A stretch of 64,000 bases of DNA from contig NC_088958.1 in assembly GCF_010111755.1 (NCBI RefSeq), forward strand, positions 744,001 to 808,000. Reading direction: 5' to 3'. A program made the translations under genes and the position numbers. The notes under the pieces are model-generated. The model searched no databases and had not been told where the DNA came from. It worked only from the letters and a program-made list of their open reading frames with translations. The DNA comes from Nakaseomyces glabratus (taxonomy: Eukaryota; Ascomycota; Saccharomycetes; Saccharomycetales; Saccharomycetaceae). Below are positions 29,134 through 40,072 of this stretch, in pieces (the first letter of the stretch is position 1; the number at the start of each line of letters is the position of its first letter).

Positions 29134-30083
29134 CACAACTATATGAGTGTTCTACCAGTGTACTCTGGCTGGTTAATATACATTAAAATTCTATGATAAA
29201 AACCAGTAGATGTAATAAAACCCATGACAACTGTAGCCATTACTGTCGATCACTATGAGTTTGAAAGAAATAGGCTATTCGCCTGAAATAGTCTATATCA
29301 ATCTGAACGGCAAATGCATATGATTACACTCGCATTAAGTGATAAGTTGTGCTCTTTTTTGTCCAAATTCAATATGAGAATGTCTGGACAAATTAAGGAA
29401 AAACAGGGACAATCAGAGACAACAAAGATCCAATTTTTTGTGACATTTGGTTTCTTTGGCTCTAAGAAACCTTCGGAGACCACTGTATTTTCTTCAAGAA
29501 GAAGTCATCCCGCTACAAGCTCAATTACAATATTAGTGTGATGGACCATCGGTAACTTCAAATACTGAAAGCCTAGTCTACTGACATATAAAAATACCAT
29601 CTTATTATCATTGCTAATTCGATATTAGCATGGTATTGTAATAGGTATGTAGGAGGAGAATTATACACTAGTAATATAGCAAGCTCCCACTGGTTTCAAA
29701 GTTGGACTGTGTAATTATCACTGGAGTGGTGATTCTTGAAAACTTGCAATGAGCAGGAGTCACAGAGAAGGGCTTTCGGGTGTTCTTTGTGCTGTGCTGC
29801 CGTGAAGGTTTGCACATTGTGGTGAAATTGAATCATTTTTCTTGCAGTGGGACTGTATAGCTCAGCTCATCAATTTTAAAATTAATTAGCTTGATAATAA
29901 GAAGTTAAAAAATCTACATAATATAATGTGCCGACTCAGTCAATTGTTTTAATATTTTTATGAATTTTGTATATAAGTGGACTTGATCTTATTGTTTCTA
30001 GTTTTATTAGTAATTTCCCTGAGGTTCCACTATCAACAGTATTTATATACACACATACAAGCAAAAACAAACAAACAATTATA
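29134..30083 (+). promoter_or_regulatory. MTO1-ADE5,7 divergent promoter region
   Basis: 950 bp shared by two divergent genes. A TATATAAG box lies at 29970-29977, 107 bp before the ADE5,7 ATG. Two TGACTC/GACTCA-type Bas1/Gcn4 half-sites occur at 29757-29762 (GAGTCA) and 29933-29938 (GACTCA), as expected for a purine-pathway gene. A TTG at 29967 starts a longer frame into ADE5,7 but overlaps the TATA box, so it is not the start. Confidence 0.5.
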
Positions 30084-32459
30084 ATGTTGAACATTCTAGT
30101 TCTTGGTGCAGGTGGTAGAGAACATGCTCTGGTGTGGAAACTTGTACAATCTCCAAGTGTTGAACATATCTACGTCGCCCCAGGTAATGGTGGTATTGCC
30201 AAGATTGGTCCTAAAGTGGTCTGCGTGGATATCGATTGCGATGCCAAAAACTTCGAGAAACTGCGTGAGTTTGCTGTCTCTAAGGACATCAACCTAGTTG
30301 TCCCAGGTCCTGAAGTGCCTTTGATTGACGGTGTAACTGATCTTTTTGCCAAAGTAGGTATTCCGGTGTTTGGCCCATCAGCTAAAGCTGCACAATTGGA
30401 AGGTTCAAAGGGATTTTCCAAGGATTTCATGCAGAGACATAACATTCCAACTGCTCGTCACAAGACTTTTGAGTCCTATGAAGAAGCTAAGAGGCATTTG
30501 GAAGAAGTTAATTATAGAGTTGTCTTGAAAGCAGACGGTGTTGCTGCAGGTAAGGGTGTTTTGATCCCAGAGAACAAAGAGGAGGCCTTGAAAGCTCTTG
30601 ATGTAATAATGGTTGAAAAGCAGTTCGGTGACGCCGGTAATACCGTAGTTATCGAGGAGTTCTTAGAAGGTGATGAAATCTCTATTCTAACCATATCCGA
30701 TGGTTACAGCTATTTCAACTTACCACCAGCCCAAGATCATAAACGTATTGGCGAAAATGATACCGGCTTGAATACTGGTGGTATGGGTACCTATGCACCA
30801 GCTCCTGTTGCTACTCCAAAAATACTGCAAGAAGTTGACTCTACTATCATCAAGCCATCTATTGATGGTTTCAGAAAGGAAAGAATACCCTTGGTCGGGT
30901 GTTTATTCACCGGTATAATACTAACAAAAGAAGGTCCAAGGGTCCTAGAATACAATGTTAGATTTGGTGACCCAGAGACTCAAAGTGTTTTGCCATTATT
31001 AACAGAAGATACTGATCTTGCTGAAGTCTTCCTTGCCGCAGCTGAACATCGTTTGGATTCTGTTGAAATTAAAACTAAATCGGACTGTTTTGCTACCACA
31101 GTTGTTCTATCTGCTGGTGGCTATCCAGAATCATACAAGAAGGGTGATATTATCACTATAGATGAAAAGAAGTTACCATTTGACTCTTATGTATTCCATG
31201 CTGGTACTGCTCTTGACGCTCAAGGTAACTTAATTACCAACGGTGGTAGAGTAATCGCTGCTTCTGCAGTTTCTGATACATTAAAAGGTGCTGTAGATAA
31301 AGCTTATGAAGCTGTAGAAGGTATTCAATTTGAAGGTAGATATTTCAGAAAAGACATTGCTCATAGAGCTTTCAGAGACACTGAAAATAAGAGTCAAGGT
31401 ATAACTTACGCCGATGCTGGTGTGTCGGTCGATAATGGTAATCTATTTGTTGAAAAGATTAAAAATATGGTAAAATCGACCAGAAGACCAGGTGCAGATT
31501 CCGACATCGGTGGTTTCGGTGGTATCTTTGACTTAAAGCAAGCTGGTTACAACACTGATGATACCCTTTTAATTGGTGCCACCGATGGTGTTGGTACTAA
31601 ATTGATTATTGCACAAGAGACCAATATTCATGATACTGTTGGGATTGATCTTGTCGCTATGAATGTCAATGATCTTGTGGTCCAAGGTGCAGAGCCATTA
31701 TTTTTCCTAGATTATTTTGCTACAGGAGCTCTAGATATAAAAATTGCTGCCGATTTTGTCTCTGGTGTTGCTGAAGGCTGTATACAAAGTGGTTGTGCTT
31801 TAGTGGGTGGTGAGACTTCTGAGATGCCCGGTATGTACCCACCAGGTCACTATGATACCAACGGTACTGCAGTTGGTGCAGTACAAAAGGACAGTGTTTT
31901 GCCTATGACCAACTTAATGAAAGAAGGTGATGTTCTACTAGGCCTTGCCTCTGATGGTGTTCATTCCAATGGGTTCTCTTTGGTTAGAAAGGTTATTAGT
32001 CATGTGGGTATCAGCTGGTCAGAACAATGTCCATGGGAACCATCCAAGACTTTAGGTGAGGCAATTTTAACACCAACCAGAATATATGTCAAGCAACTTT
32101 TACCATCAATTAGAGAAAAACTGATTCTAGGTTTAGCCCACATCACAGGTGGCGGTCTCGTTGAGAACATACCTCGTGCTCTTCCAAAACACTTGCAAGC
32201 TCAGGTAGATATGTCTAACTGGTCTGTTCCTGAAGTTTTCAAATGGTTTGGTAAAGCTGGTAATATCCCTGTAGATGACATATTGAAAACCTTTAACATG
32301 GGTATCGGTATGGTGATAATAGTCGATAAAGCCAATGTTGCAAGAGTGAAGGAGCTATTGGAACAAGCTAATGAAACCGTTTACGAGATTGGTTCTCTGG
32401 TTAACCGTCTAGAAGGTCAACCAGGTTGTGTTGTAAACAATGCCAGCAACCTATACTAA
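30084..32459 (+). CDS. ADE5,7: bifunctional GAR synthetase / AIR synthetase
   Basis: This fused enzyme performs two steps of de novo purine synthesis: phosphoribosylamine-glycine ligase (GARS, step 2) and phosphoribosylformylglycinamidine cyclo-ligase (AIRS, step 5). From the ATG giving MLNILVLGAGGREHALVW the product has 791 residues, near the usual 800. The N-terminal GARS part (about 1-430) shows the ATP-grasp stretch VLKADGVAAGKGV and RFGDPETQ; the AIRS part (about 440-791) shows TRRPGADSDIGGFGG, GVGTKL, ALVGGETSEMPGMY and ASDGVHSNGFSLVR. The MTO1-ADE5,7-SEC15 order equals that of S. cerevisiae. Confidence 0.95.
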   Translation: MLNILVLGAGGREHALVWKLVQSPSVEHIYVAPGNGGIAKIGPKVVCVDIDCDAKNFEKLREFAVSKDINLVVPGPEVPLIDGVTDLFAKVGIPVFGPSAKAAQLEGSKGFSKDFMQRHNIPTARHKTFESYEEAKRHLEEVNYRVVLKADGVAAGKGVLIPENKEEALKALDVIMVEKQFGDAGNTVVIEEFLEGDEISILTISDGYSYFNLPPAQDHKRIGENDTGLNTGGMGTYAPAPVATPKILQEVDSTIIKPSIDGFRKERIPLVGCLFTGIILTKEGPRVLEYNVRFGDPETQSVLPLLTEDTDLAEVFLAAAEHRLDSVEIKTKSDCFATTVVLSAGGYPESYKKGDIITIDEKKLPFDSYVFHAGTALDAQGNLITNGGRVIAASAVSDTLKGAVDKAYEAVEGIQFEGRYFRKDIAHRAFRDTENKSQGITYADAGVSVDNGNLFVEKIKNMVKSTRRPGADSDIGGFGGIFDLKQAGYNTDDTLLIGATDGVGTKLIIAQETNIHDTVGIDLVAMNVNDLVVQGAEPLFFLDYFATGALDIKIAADFVSGVAEGCIQSGCALVGGETSEMPGMYPPGHYDTNGTAVGAVQKDSVLPMTNLMKEGDVLLGLASDGVHSNGFSLVRKVISHVGISWSEQCPWEPSKTLGEAILTPTRIYVKQLLPSIREKLILGLAHITGGGLVENIPRALPKHLQAQVDMSNWSVPEVFKWFGKAGNIPVDDILKTFNMGIGMVIIVDKANVARVKELLEQANETVYEIGSLVNRLEGQPGCVVNNASNLY

Positions 32460-32965
32460 ATGTATATGTGTTTCAAATGATCTTTTTTTCCATAGTGCAC
32501 CAAATATTAAGTCAATTAAGAGAATAAACTACAAATTTGTACAAAATCTGTAAGAATAATAATATAGAAGTTAATGAAAATTTCGGACACTTAATATGTA
32601 TGAAATATTCCAATATTGACAAACTACAATTTGATTATTATATAACTATATTTTTGTACGGTGCTCGATACGGCTCTATGGCCGAGCTAATCAGGGACAT
32701 CAATCAAGAACAATGACTGCTAGTAGTGATTAGACCATATATATTGTTCACTTCGCTCAAGTGCTTTTAAGGTCTGCGTTATAACCATCTTATCTACATA
32801 ATTGGTCTCCATAACACTATTTAGAATTACTTTTAAGCTGGTGAGGTTATTTAGAAAAGAAACAGCGAGAGTTGCTGAACAAATAGGGTACAATCCAAAA
32901 TCATTCCATCACATTGGTAAAAACAATTGTAATATTTTAATTGGAACTATTCTATTTTTATAGTA
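32460..32965. other. ADE5,7-SEC15 intergenic region
   Basis: A 506-bp AT-rich spacer. No recognised gene or motif. Confidence 0.5.
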
Positions 32966-35614
32966 ATGGATCAAGAGACGAAGAAGGTCATATCTAAGGA
33001 CTTCCAAGATGTCTTGCTTGATACTTCGACAGTTGTTGTGTCCTCTGTTTTCGATCAAGAGAACAAAATAGTGGGTGGTGAAAATGCCAAAGGGGTTGAT
33101 ATCATAGACTCGACGCTTGATATTGACCAAAGAGCTATAGATAAATGGATTCCATATTTGAGGGAGTACACAGAAAATGATCAATTGAATACAGTTATCA
33201 CGGAACTGGAGAACTCGATTGATGATAACTTTCAAGGGCTGGAATTACAACTCTTACAAGACTCGCAATTAAATGATAAACTCGAAACTTCAATGGATGA
33301 AATTGCAGAGATACAATCAATGGTTGAACTGTCATTGTCTCGAGATATTGATGAGTTCCAAAAGAATCTTACATCTTCAACAAACGAATTGATAAGGCAA
33401 AAACAAACTTACCTTAACTCCAAGAAAACCTCTCTCAAAATTTCGGAAGCTATTATACTTATAAATAAAGTCCTACGCTTATTAGAACTGTCAAATAAAT
33501 GTCAGGAACTTATAACAGAAGGTAACTTTTTTAAGGCTTTGCAGAATCTCGACAGTTTGGAAAAACTTTACTTACAAGAGTTCAGAGATTACAATTTCAA
33601 ATTATTAAAGGAGATTTATGTTTCTATACCATACTTAAAATCAGTGACAAAAGATGAATGTATCAATTTGATAAAGAACTCGCTGAACTCTAACCTAGGA
33701 AAGAATTTAAATGTAGTTGGACAAACCTTCTATCTAATATACAAAGATGAATTGCTTTCCAAGTGGTTAAATACAAGAGAAATTATGAAATTAAAGAGAG
33801 TGAAATTCAACTCGCCTATTGAAATTTCAATGAGAGATGAAGAAAACTTAAGAAAATTAGAACTCGAGCAATTTTTTAACTTGGATGCCTTCCATGATTC
33901 ATTGATGATATTTGAGACACTGAATGAAACTGATTACTTAGTCGAAGAGTTTAACAAAGAATATGAATTCAAGAAATCTAAAACAATTCAACCACTGCCT
34001 TGGAAGACTTCTGGTAACACTGTTTCCGTTAATAGCACAGCTCATGATGAATTTAAAGAGTCATTATCTGTACCCTTCTTGAAGGAGTATTTACTTAATA
34101 TTCTTGGGTTTCTGTTATATGATATAAACCTGAATAGGCTGACGGATTACATCTTTGTTAATAACAACTACAATGCTACTAATGAGTTTTGGGAAATGTT
34201 AATGATGAGACTAAAGCCGTATTTTAAATACTTTATGGACACAGTATTAAAGACAGAGAAAGATATCATTGAGTTCAAAGACTTTTTGGGTATTTATGTA
34301 TGCATTATGGAGAATTACAAACTCAATATCGATCCACTGTATTCCGTAATGCTAGCTTTATTCGAAAAGTATTGTAAAACGACATTAGAATTGTTTGACA
34401 AAGATTTCCAAGTAATGCTAAGTGATGATGACTTCATGCCTCTAACTATAGATAATAAAGGCTTTTACGAAAAGGTCATTAAGATATGTTGGATGAAGGA
34501 AAATCATCAGATTATTGATGATATGGATGATGAAAACTTTTCCGTAACACTCCCTTTTTCTCCACTTTATCCAATGACATGTACAATGACTCAAAAAGTG
34601 TATGCCAAATTGACATCTTTCATCTCTAGTTTTTATAGGCATAGCCTGCATTCGTTGAACAATATCCTTGTGAACACCATAGATGGTATTCTAGATGGAG
34701 TTGTCAACAAACAGATTAGAGCCAAATTGGAAACGACGTCAAGGGAAGAGATCGCTCAGCTCCTTATCAACTTGGACTATTTTGTAATTGCTTCTAAGGA
34801 GTTTAGTAATTTGATGACAAAGGATAATATTTTAGAGAACCCTGATGTTGAAATACGATTGGCTTCAACGAAGAATTTTGCTGAGAGTAGGAAATATGCG
34901 GAATCTAAATTGATAGATTTGATCGATACAAAAATAAAGGACATTCTGGAGACAGTTTCATTTGATTGGTTGGATACTGATAGAAGAATTGATCCTGATA
35001 TTTCCATTGTTGATTTAGCTCAATTTCTAGAAATGATGTTTGCAACTACATTGGTAAATCTACCATATAGTGTGCAAATTTTACTGATTTTCAGGGAATT
35101 TGATTCGCTAACAAGACACTTCTTAGATGTCCTTTTGCATGATACCCCTCAATACATTTCGAAAGAAAGTGTAGGTAATTTTGAGGTTGATATGATGTAC
35201 TTAGAAGGAATCATTCCAAAAATTTTTCCAAGGACTGATGAGAATGAGAATGGAAGACTGGGTAGTCAGACACCAAAGACACCTACCATTGATGACGAAA
35301 GTAGGTCTCAATCTAACTCACAAATTGATAACAATATCAAATCATTAGAATCCACTTTTATGGAATTGAAACAATGTATTCAGTTACTTCAGTCAGAAGA
35401 TCCAAATGAATATCTAGATCCACAAATGAGATCACGGAAATACTCTAGAATTAAGCCGGATGATGCTAATATCTTAATAGGGAAGATTAGGCCAATTACG
35501 GCACCAGCACCTACAAATGAGGCGGAAAACTCCAGTGTTTTCAATCTAGATTGGAATGGATCTGATAGCAATAATGGCAATAATAGACTGGCGAAGTTTT
35601 TTAATAGACGGTGA
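32966..35614 (+). CDS. SEC15: exocyst subunit Sec15
   Basis: Sec15 is the exocyst subunit that binds the Rab GTPase Sec4 on secretory vesicles and tethers them to the plasma membrane at the bud. The 882-residue product is close to the S. cerevisiae length (910). The N-terminal part is helical and coiled-coil-like (LELQLLQDSQLNDKLETSMD region), and the C-terminal half has the helical-bundle pattern of exocyst subunits, with a polar Ser/Asn-rich tail ending in basic FFNRR. No membrane segment or signal peptide is seen. Position between ADE5,7 and TAN1 supports the call. Confidence 0.9.
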   Translation: MDQETKKVISKDFQDVLLDTSTVVVSSVFDQENKIVGGENAKGVDIIDSTLDIDQRAIDKWIPYLREYTENDQLNTVITELENSIDDNFQGLELQLLQDSQLNDKLETSMDEIAEIQSMVELSLSRDIDEFQKNLTSSTNELIRQKQTYLNSKKTSLKISEAIILINKVLRLLELSNKCQELITEGNFFKALQNLDSLEKLYLQEFRDYNFKLLKEIYVSIPYLKSVTKDECINLIKNSLNSNLGKNLNVVGQTFYLIYKDELLSKWLNTREIMKLKRVKFNSPIEISMRDEENLRKLELEQFFNLDAFHDSLMIFETLNETDYLVEEFNKEYEFKKSKTIQPLPWKTSGNTVSVNSTAHDEFKESLSVPFLKEYLLNILGFLLYDINLNRLTDYIFVNNNYNATNEFWEMLMMRLKPYFKYFMDTVLKTEKDIIEFKDFLGIYVCIMENYKLNIDPLYSVMLALFEKYCKTTLELFDKDFQVMLSDDDFMPLTIDNKGFYEKVIKICWMKENHQIIDDMDDENFSVTLPFSPLYPMTCTMTQKVYAKLTSFISSFYRHSLHSLNNILVNTIDGILDGVVNKQIRAKLETTSREEIAQLLINLDYFVIASKEFSNLMTKDNILENPDVEIRLASTKNFAESRKYAESKLIDLIDTKIKDILETVSFDWLDTDRRIDPDISIVDLAQFLEMMFATTLVNLPYSVQILLIFREFDSLTRHFLDVLLHDTPQYISKESVGNFEVDMMYLEGIIPKIFPRTDENENGRLGSQTPKTPTIDDESRSQSNSQIDNNIKSLESTFMELKQCIQLLQSEDPNEYLDPQMRSRKYSRIKPDDANILIGKIRPITAPAPTNEAENSSVFNLDWNGSDSNNGNNRLAKFFNRR

Positions 35615-35953
35615 GCATGTTAAGATTTGACATTTTGCAAAGATTTAAGTAAACGTTATATACATTTTGGCATTAAGCCAGCATTCAGATCAATTAAGTA
35701 GCATAAGGTAATATAGTCTTTATTGGTCTTGAATATGCTGATTATGTTTAGTCACTGTTATTCTTGTGTTTTACTGCTTCACAAATCGCTATACACACAA
35801 GACATGGAAATTTTTCTAAAAACCTAAATTTCAAAATATAGTCAATTGATGCGATGAGCTTGAAAAAACACTTGGATATTAATTTTACATTTTACATATG
35901 GTGCTTAAACTGCTACTTCTTCAAAAATAAGGATAGAACTAGGCTAATATATA
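35615..35953. other. SEC15-TAN1 intergenic region
   Basis: A 339-bp AT-rich spacer between genes on the same strand. No recognised motif. Confidence 0.5.
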
Positions 35954-36751
35954 ATGGGTACTAAAAGAGGTAACGATGGTTCAAGTCAAAACAGGAAGAT
36001 CAAGAAATTTAAGATAGCAACAGGGTTTCTCGATCCTGGTACATCCGGTATATATGCTACTTGTACCAGGAGAAAAGAAAAGGCTGCGATTTCAGAAATG
36101 GGAATATTACTTGAGGAGAAGATAGAAGAACTATATGGTGAATCAGAAGTAGCCGATTCAGATGTTGATGAGGCAGGCTCGATAGAAGATGAAGTTGCTA
36201 AAGAACTTGCACAGTTGAAGAAGAACAAAGATGACCAAGACAAGAAACAATTATTGAAGGCGATCGATTTGCAATGTGAGTGTGTTGTATTCTTTAAGAC
36301 TAGAAAACCTGTTAATCCCACAACGCTAGTTAAAGCAATTATTGATGACTTCAGTAACCCCGAGAGTAAAGTGAAAAGGACAAGGTATATTCAAAAACTA
36401 ACACCAATTACGTATTCTTGTAATGCCACCAAGGAACAATTTCAAAAACTTATTGATCAAGTAGTTGAGCCCGCGTTTAAATCCGATCAGTCTTACAAAT
36501 TTGCTGTTGAAGTTACGAGGAGGAACTTTAATACGATGGAGCGAATGGATATTATTAACACAGTAGTAAGTACTGTTATGAAACACGGACATCATAAAGT
36601 AGACCTTAAAAACTATGACAAGGTTATAATGGTTGAATGCTTTAAGAATAATATTGGGATGTCTGTTCTTGACAATGACTACTCCAAGAAGCACAAGAAA
36701 TACAACCTACAACAAATATACGAAGCTAAATTCAAGGATGAGGAAAAATAA
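35954..36751 (+). CDS. TAN1: tRNA acetyltransferase partner Tan1 (THUMP protein)
   Basis: Tan1 is needed, with the acetyltransferase Kre33, for N4-acetylcytidine at position 12 of tRNA-Ser and tRNA-Leu. The 265-residue product has the strongly conserved N-terminus (FKIATGFLDPGTSGIYATC, residues 19-37) and a THUMP domain in the C-terminal half, with KRTRYIQKLTPITYSC, FAVEVTRRNFNTMERMDII and KNYDKVIMVECFKNNIGMSV. The frame is continuous from ATG to stop; the S. cerevisiae gene is annotated with an intron, so either it is absent here or was lost. Convergent with EMC4. Confidence 0.95.
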   Translation: MGTKRGNDGSSQNRKIKKFKIATGFLDPGTSGIYATCTRRKEKAAISEMGILLEEKIEELYGESEVADSDVDEAGSIEDEVAKELAQLKKNKDDQDKKQLLKAIDLQCECVVFFKTRKPVNPTTLVKAIIDDFSNPESKVKRTRYIQKLTPITYSCNATKEQFQKLIDQVVEPAFKSDQSYKFAVEVTRRNFNTMERMDIINTVVSTVMKHGHHKVDLKNYDKVIMVECFKNNIGMSVLDNDYSKKHKKYNLQQIYEAKFKDEEK

Positions 36752-36966
36752 AGATGATGGAACTGTTTCCTCTTATTCTTCTTTTGATGTTCTGTTTCTT
36801 TCCATTTAAATATCTTGTTATATTATTTTGTTTCTAATGATATTTGTTCACTAATGCATACAAATTTATCTGTTTAATATAAATTTTAAAAGGCTTTTAT
36901 ATATGTGATGTGAACTAAATTTACAGGTGGTAAGGATGGTGACTGGGAATTTATTTCTAATTTGTT

Positions 36967-37518
36967 TCAGAAAGAGAAGACACGAATGCCTTTGTTATAG
37001 TCAGTAATCTTTTCCCATGCCATCCAGTCACTTGTCTTGTTAGGTATCAAACCCATATCATTCAATTTCTTCAAACCGATGAACATCAAAACACCTTGGA
37101 AAGCAACGTAAAGTATCATCATAAGATATATCTGATTTTGAGACTTAGGGTTTCCCAAAACAGGTTTGAAAGTTTCTCTTATTGTAAATATTGATTTGAC
37201 AGGGCCAGAAAGTAGCATCAAAGCAGTCATTATAGGGATTATTTGTAATGATGTACCAGACATGTAAGACATGAAGAAATTCATTGGAATAGATTTGGCT
37301 GGTTGCAATGCTATTTCCCAAGCTTTTTGAACTTGAAGGTTGGCTATATCGGGCTTATTCACCTGCTTGTTGGAGGTATTCTTCTTATCCCTTACTGATC
37401 CACTAAGACCTTGGTAGCCTTGAGGTGAAGGTGTATTTACCGTGGACTGTTGCCATTCCTTAACAATTTGTGGATTGAGTAAGTTCTCAACCCACTCCTC
37501 TGTATTCGCACTTACCAT
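36967..37518 (-). CDS. EMC4: ER membrane protein complex subunit Emc4
   Basis: Emc4 is a membrane subunit of the EMC insertase, which inserts tail-anchored and polytopic proteins into the ER membrane. From the ATG giving MVSANTEEWVENLL the product is 183 residues; a longer frame begins with TTG and is rejected. Conserved family pieces: LQVQKAWEIALQPAKSIPMN (61-80) and FMSYMSGTSLQIIPIMTALM (82-101), the first membrane segment, then a second at about 130-149 (IYLMMILYVAFQGVLMFIGL). It keeps the place next to TAN1. Confidence 0.93.
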   Translation of the reverse strand: MVSANTEEWVENLLNPQIVKEWQQSTVNTPSPQGYQGLSGSVRDKKNTSNKQVNKPDIANLQVQKAWEIALQPAKSIPMNFFMSYMSGTSLQIIPIMTALMLLSGPVKSIFTIRETFKPVLGNPKSQNQIYLMMILYVAFQGVLMFIGLKKLNDMGLIPNKTSDWMAWEKITDYNKGIRVFSF

Positions 37519-38601
37519 AATGTCTTTCTGAGTTGTGATACGTGGGCTTTGTATGGCTTGGTTCAACTAAGACAAAATAAAGTAATTTATTGTATCAGTA
37601 TGATTATCAATGGTAAGGGTTTCCGATTGTAATCTAGCTCTTGATGATATTCACAGTTGCTCGCACGGTTGATCATTTGTAAACTCGGGTTATTGACTGT
37701 TTCCTGTATGTTCACGTAGAAAAAGCCCTACGACAAATGGCAATAAAATGGGACCAGAATGGATGATTTTTAATTTCAGCTTATTACTCTTACAAAAGTG
37801 CTTCTAGAATGCAGAATACTATGAATTCAATAAATAGTAATGCAATGAGCAAATCTAATATCCTTGCAAATTTTCTTGTGTGAGTGAAATTTTCTGCACC
37901 GCCCATCACGCATAAGACACAATTTGATTTCAATTCAGGGTTATCACAAATATTTGTATCATGCATCTATGACACCAGATTTATTTACATAACTGTTTTG
38001 ACATTGAAGTAATTTATATTAATCTAAACTGTAGGTTTACTCAAGCGTATAACAACACACACTTCAAAGCTAAGATGACGTCAAGGTAAGGCTAGGAAAA
38101 TTAAGGTGAAATTTCCTAAATTGGCCTTTCATTAAAGAATCAAGGAATATTAAGAAATTACGCGGAGCCAGTATCTTATATACAACACATATTGCATACC
38201 CGAAACAACCATCTGAAGATATATCTTTGTGAATGAATGGGTCGAATAATATATATGACAAATAAACTGCCTCTAAGCAAAACATGTGACTTGTATTGTT
38301 AAACGACAGTGGTAAGTCGCACTCGCGATTTCTGAAAAATTTTCGTTTTCGCACAGCGAATTGAAACTTTTTTTCTGGCTGAATTCATTGCAAAGCTCAT
38401 CGCGATGAGCTGACAATTTTTGATCCAAGCTAGCTATACAATGGGTGGGATTGTTGTGGAATGCGGCGTACAATTGGTATATGTCTTAAGCGTCTTTGTA
38501 AATATTCAAGGTATCCTTCATACGATATTAAGCGGTACTTCTTTTTTTTTCTTCGAGAAGGAAAGGAAAACGGTAAATAATACGATATAACACAAAGAAA
38601 A
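37519..38601 (+). promoter_or_regulatory. EMC4-LHP1 divergent promoter region and synteny breakpoint
   Basis: This 1083-bp region separates the YGL-type block from LHP1 (YDL051W in S. cerevisiae), so a rearrangement breakpoint falls in it. Its right part has the LHP1 control sites: an RRPE consensus TGAAAAATTTT at 38333-38343 and a double PAC palindrome at 38394-38411. A GTCACATG (Cbf1-type) occurs on the minus strand at about 38283. No gene or RNA was found in the rest. Confidence 0.6.
38394..38411. promoter_or_regulatory. double PAC palindrome upstream of LHP1
   Basis: AGCTCATCGCGATGAGCT is a perfect 18-bp palindrome in which CTCATCGC and GCGATGAG overlap head to head, giving one PAC site on each strand. 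It lies 191 bp before the LHP1 ATG and 50 bp after an RRPE. PAC plus RRPE is the standard ribosome-biogenesis promoter pair. Confidence 0.75.
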
Positions 38602-39429
38602 ATGGCTGAGAACCAAGCTAGACGCAACTCCTATGGAAACATTGATTTCACAGAAGAGGTCTCCAAGCAATGCTTGAAACAAGTTGAATTTTACTTCTCT
38701 GAGTCTAACTTCCCATATGACAAGTTTTTGCGCACTACAGCTGAGAAGAACGATGGATGGGTTCCAATTACTACCATCGCTACCTTCAACCGTATGAAGA
38801 AGTTCAGACCAGTTGATAAGGTTGTTGAGGTGTTACGTACAAGTGAAATACTAGAAGTTTCAGAGAATGGTGAAAATGTAAAGAGACGTGTGCCATTGGT
38901 ATGGAACAGAAACGACGAGAAATTCAAAGAGGCCAAGTTAGAACAGAACAAGAGGACACTTGTTGTTATGAACTTCCCTCATGACGAAGAGGCTGGTCAA
39001 GCTCAGGAGAAGAAAGAAGGTGAAGAAGAGAAGGAGGATAAGGATCTACAAGTTGAGATCGAAGAATTCTTCAGAAAACTGGCTCAAGTCAACCAAGTTA
39101 GATTGAGAAGAGATCACAAGAAGAACTTTCGTGGTACCGTTTTCGTGGAATTCAAGAACTACGATGAATGTAAGAAATTTGAAGATGAATACTCTGCTGG
39201 TAGCAAAGATGACAAAGAAGGTGGAGAGATTTTGTCCTTCAAGGGTAAGAGACTGAATATTCTGACTAAGAAACAATACGACATGCAAAGAGAGGCCACT
39301 AGATCCAAAAACTTCAGTGGCTCTGGTCAGAGATCTAGATCCTTCACTGGACACAGAAAAAACATGCCAAAGCCATCAAAGAAGAAAGATCAAGATTCTG
39401 AAAACTCTTCTGCCATCGCTGAAGAGTGA
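38602..39429 (+). CDS. LHP1: La-homologous RNA chaperone Lhp1
   Basis: Lhp1 binds the 3' UUU-OH ends of new RNA polymerase III transcripts, shields them from exonucleases and helps tRNA and snRNA maturation in the nucleus. The 275-residue product equals the S. cerevisiae length. The La motif (about 19-110) is clear, with [18 protein letters not shown] (27-44) and [17 protein letters not shown]; an RRM follows (about 117-215: [12 protein letters not shown], then [19 protein letters not shown]). The C-terminal tail is basic and Ser-rich, typical of a nuclear retention signal. Acidic/Lys-rich sequence interrupts the RRM loop. Confidence 0.95.
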   Translation: MAENQARRNSYGNIDFTEEVSKQCLKQVEFYFSESNFPYDKFLRTTAEKNDGWVPITTIATFNRMKKFRPVDKVVEVLRTSEILEVSENGENVKRRVPLVWNRNDEKFKEAKLEQNKRTLVVMNFPHDEEAGQAQEKKEGEEEKEDKDLQVEIEEFFRKLAQVNQVRLRRDHKKNFRGTVFVEFKNYDECKKFEDEYSAGSKDDKEGGEILSFKGKRLNILTKKQYDMQREATRSKNFSGSGQRSRSFTGHRKNMPKPSKKKDQDSENSSAIAEE

Positions 39430-40072
39430 TGTAACACGTACAGACGACCATATAATACTGTAAAATAATACAAAAATATAATTTAACTAAATTTACAGAC
39501 AAAAAAAAGATAACATAGCATTTTAAAATCACGATCATTGATGGTTACAAAAATAATAATTTCAATTACAGTTCGATATAATAATACATAAATAGAACTG
39601 TTATAAATCATTAAAAAAAGTAAGTACTAGACAAGTGATAAAATTGCAAAAAGGAACACACAATCTTCGTCGTGGTAAAGGTATCATGAGGCATATATAG
39701 ACTTTGGATCTGTTTCTGTGTAAGGTTGGTTTTGGAAGACTAGCATATAGACGCTTAGCAACTAATAAAGTATTTTGTTATCTCGTAAACCTCTTATCTT
39801 TGAATACAGTTGTGATGCATAGTGAATGTTTAAATTTTTTTCATTTTTTAATTTAACATGTTTTTAGGAATAGTACAACCCTTGGAATTAGAAGTAAAAG
39901 TGTGAAATCACAAGCATGGCATAGTGTGGTAGAATATTATCAAATAAAAGAATACATCATAAATCATAGTCAGTATGAGTCACAATTGGCAAACGCCGTA
40001 AAGTTGGTGGAAAGCTGAAAATTGTAACAAAGACAGCAAAAGAAAAGATCAGTAAGTAGAGTGAATATACTA
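39430..40072. other. LHP1-KNH1 convergent intergenic region
   Basis: A 643-bp AT-rich region between convergent genes. No gene or RNA recognised. It must contain both polyadenylation regions. Confidence 0.5.

Noticed and set aside
29967..30083. 39-residue N-terminal extension of ADE5,7
   Set aside because: Begins at TTG, overlaps a TATA box, and the ATG at 30084 starts right at the conserved first strand of GAR synthetase.
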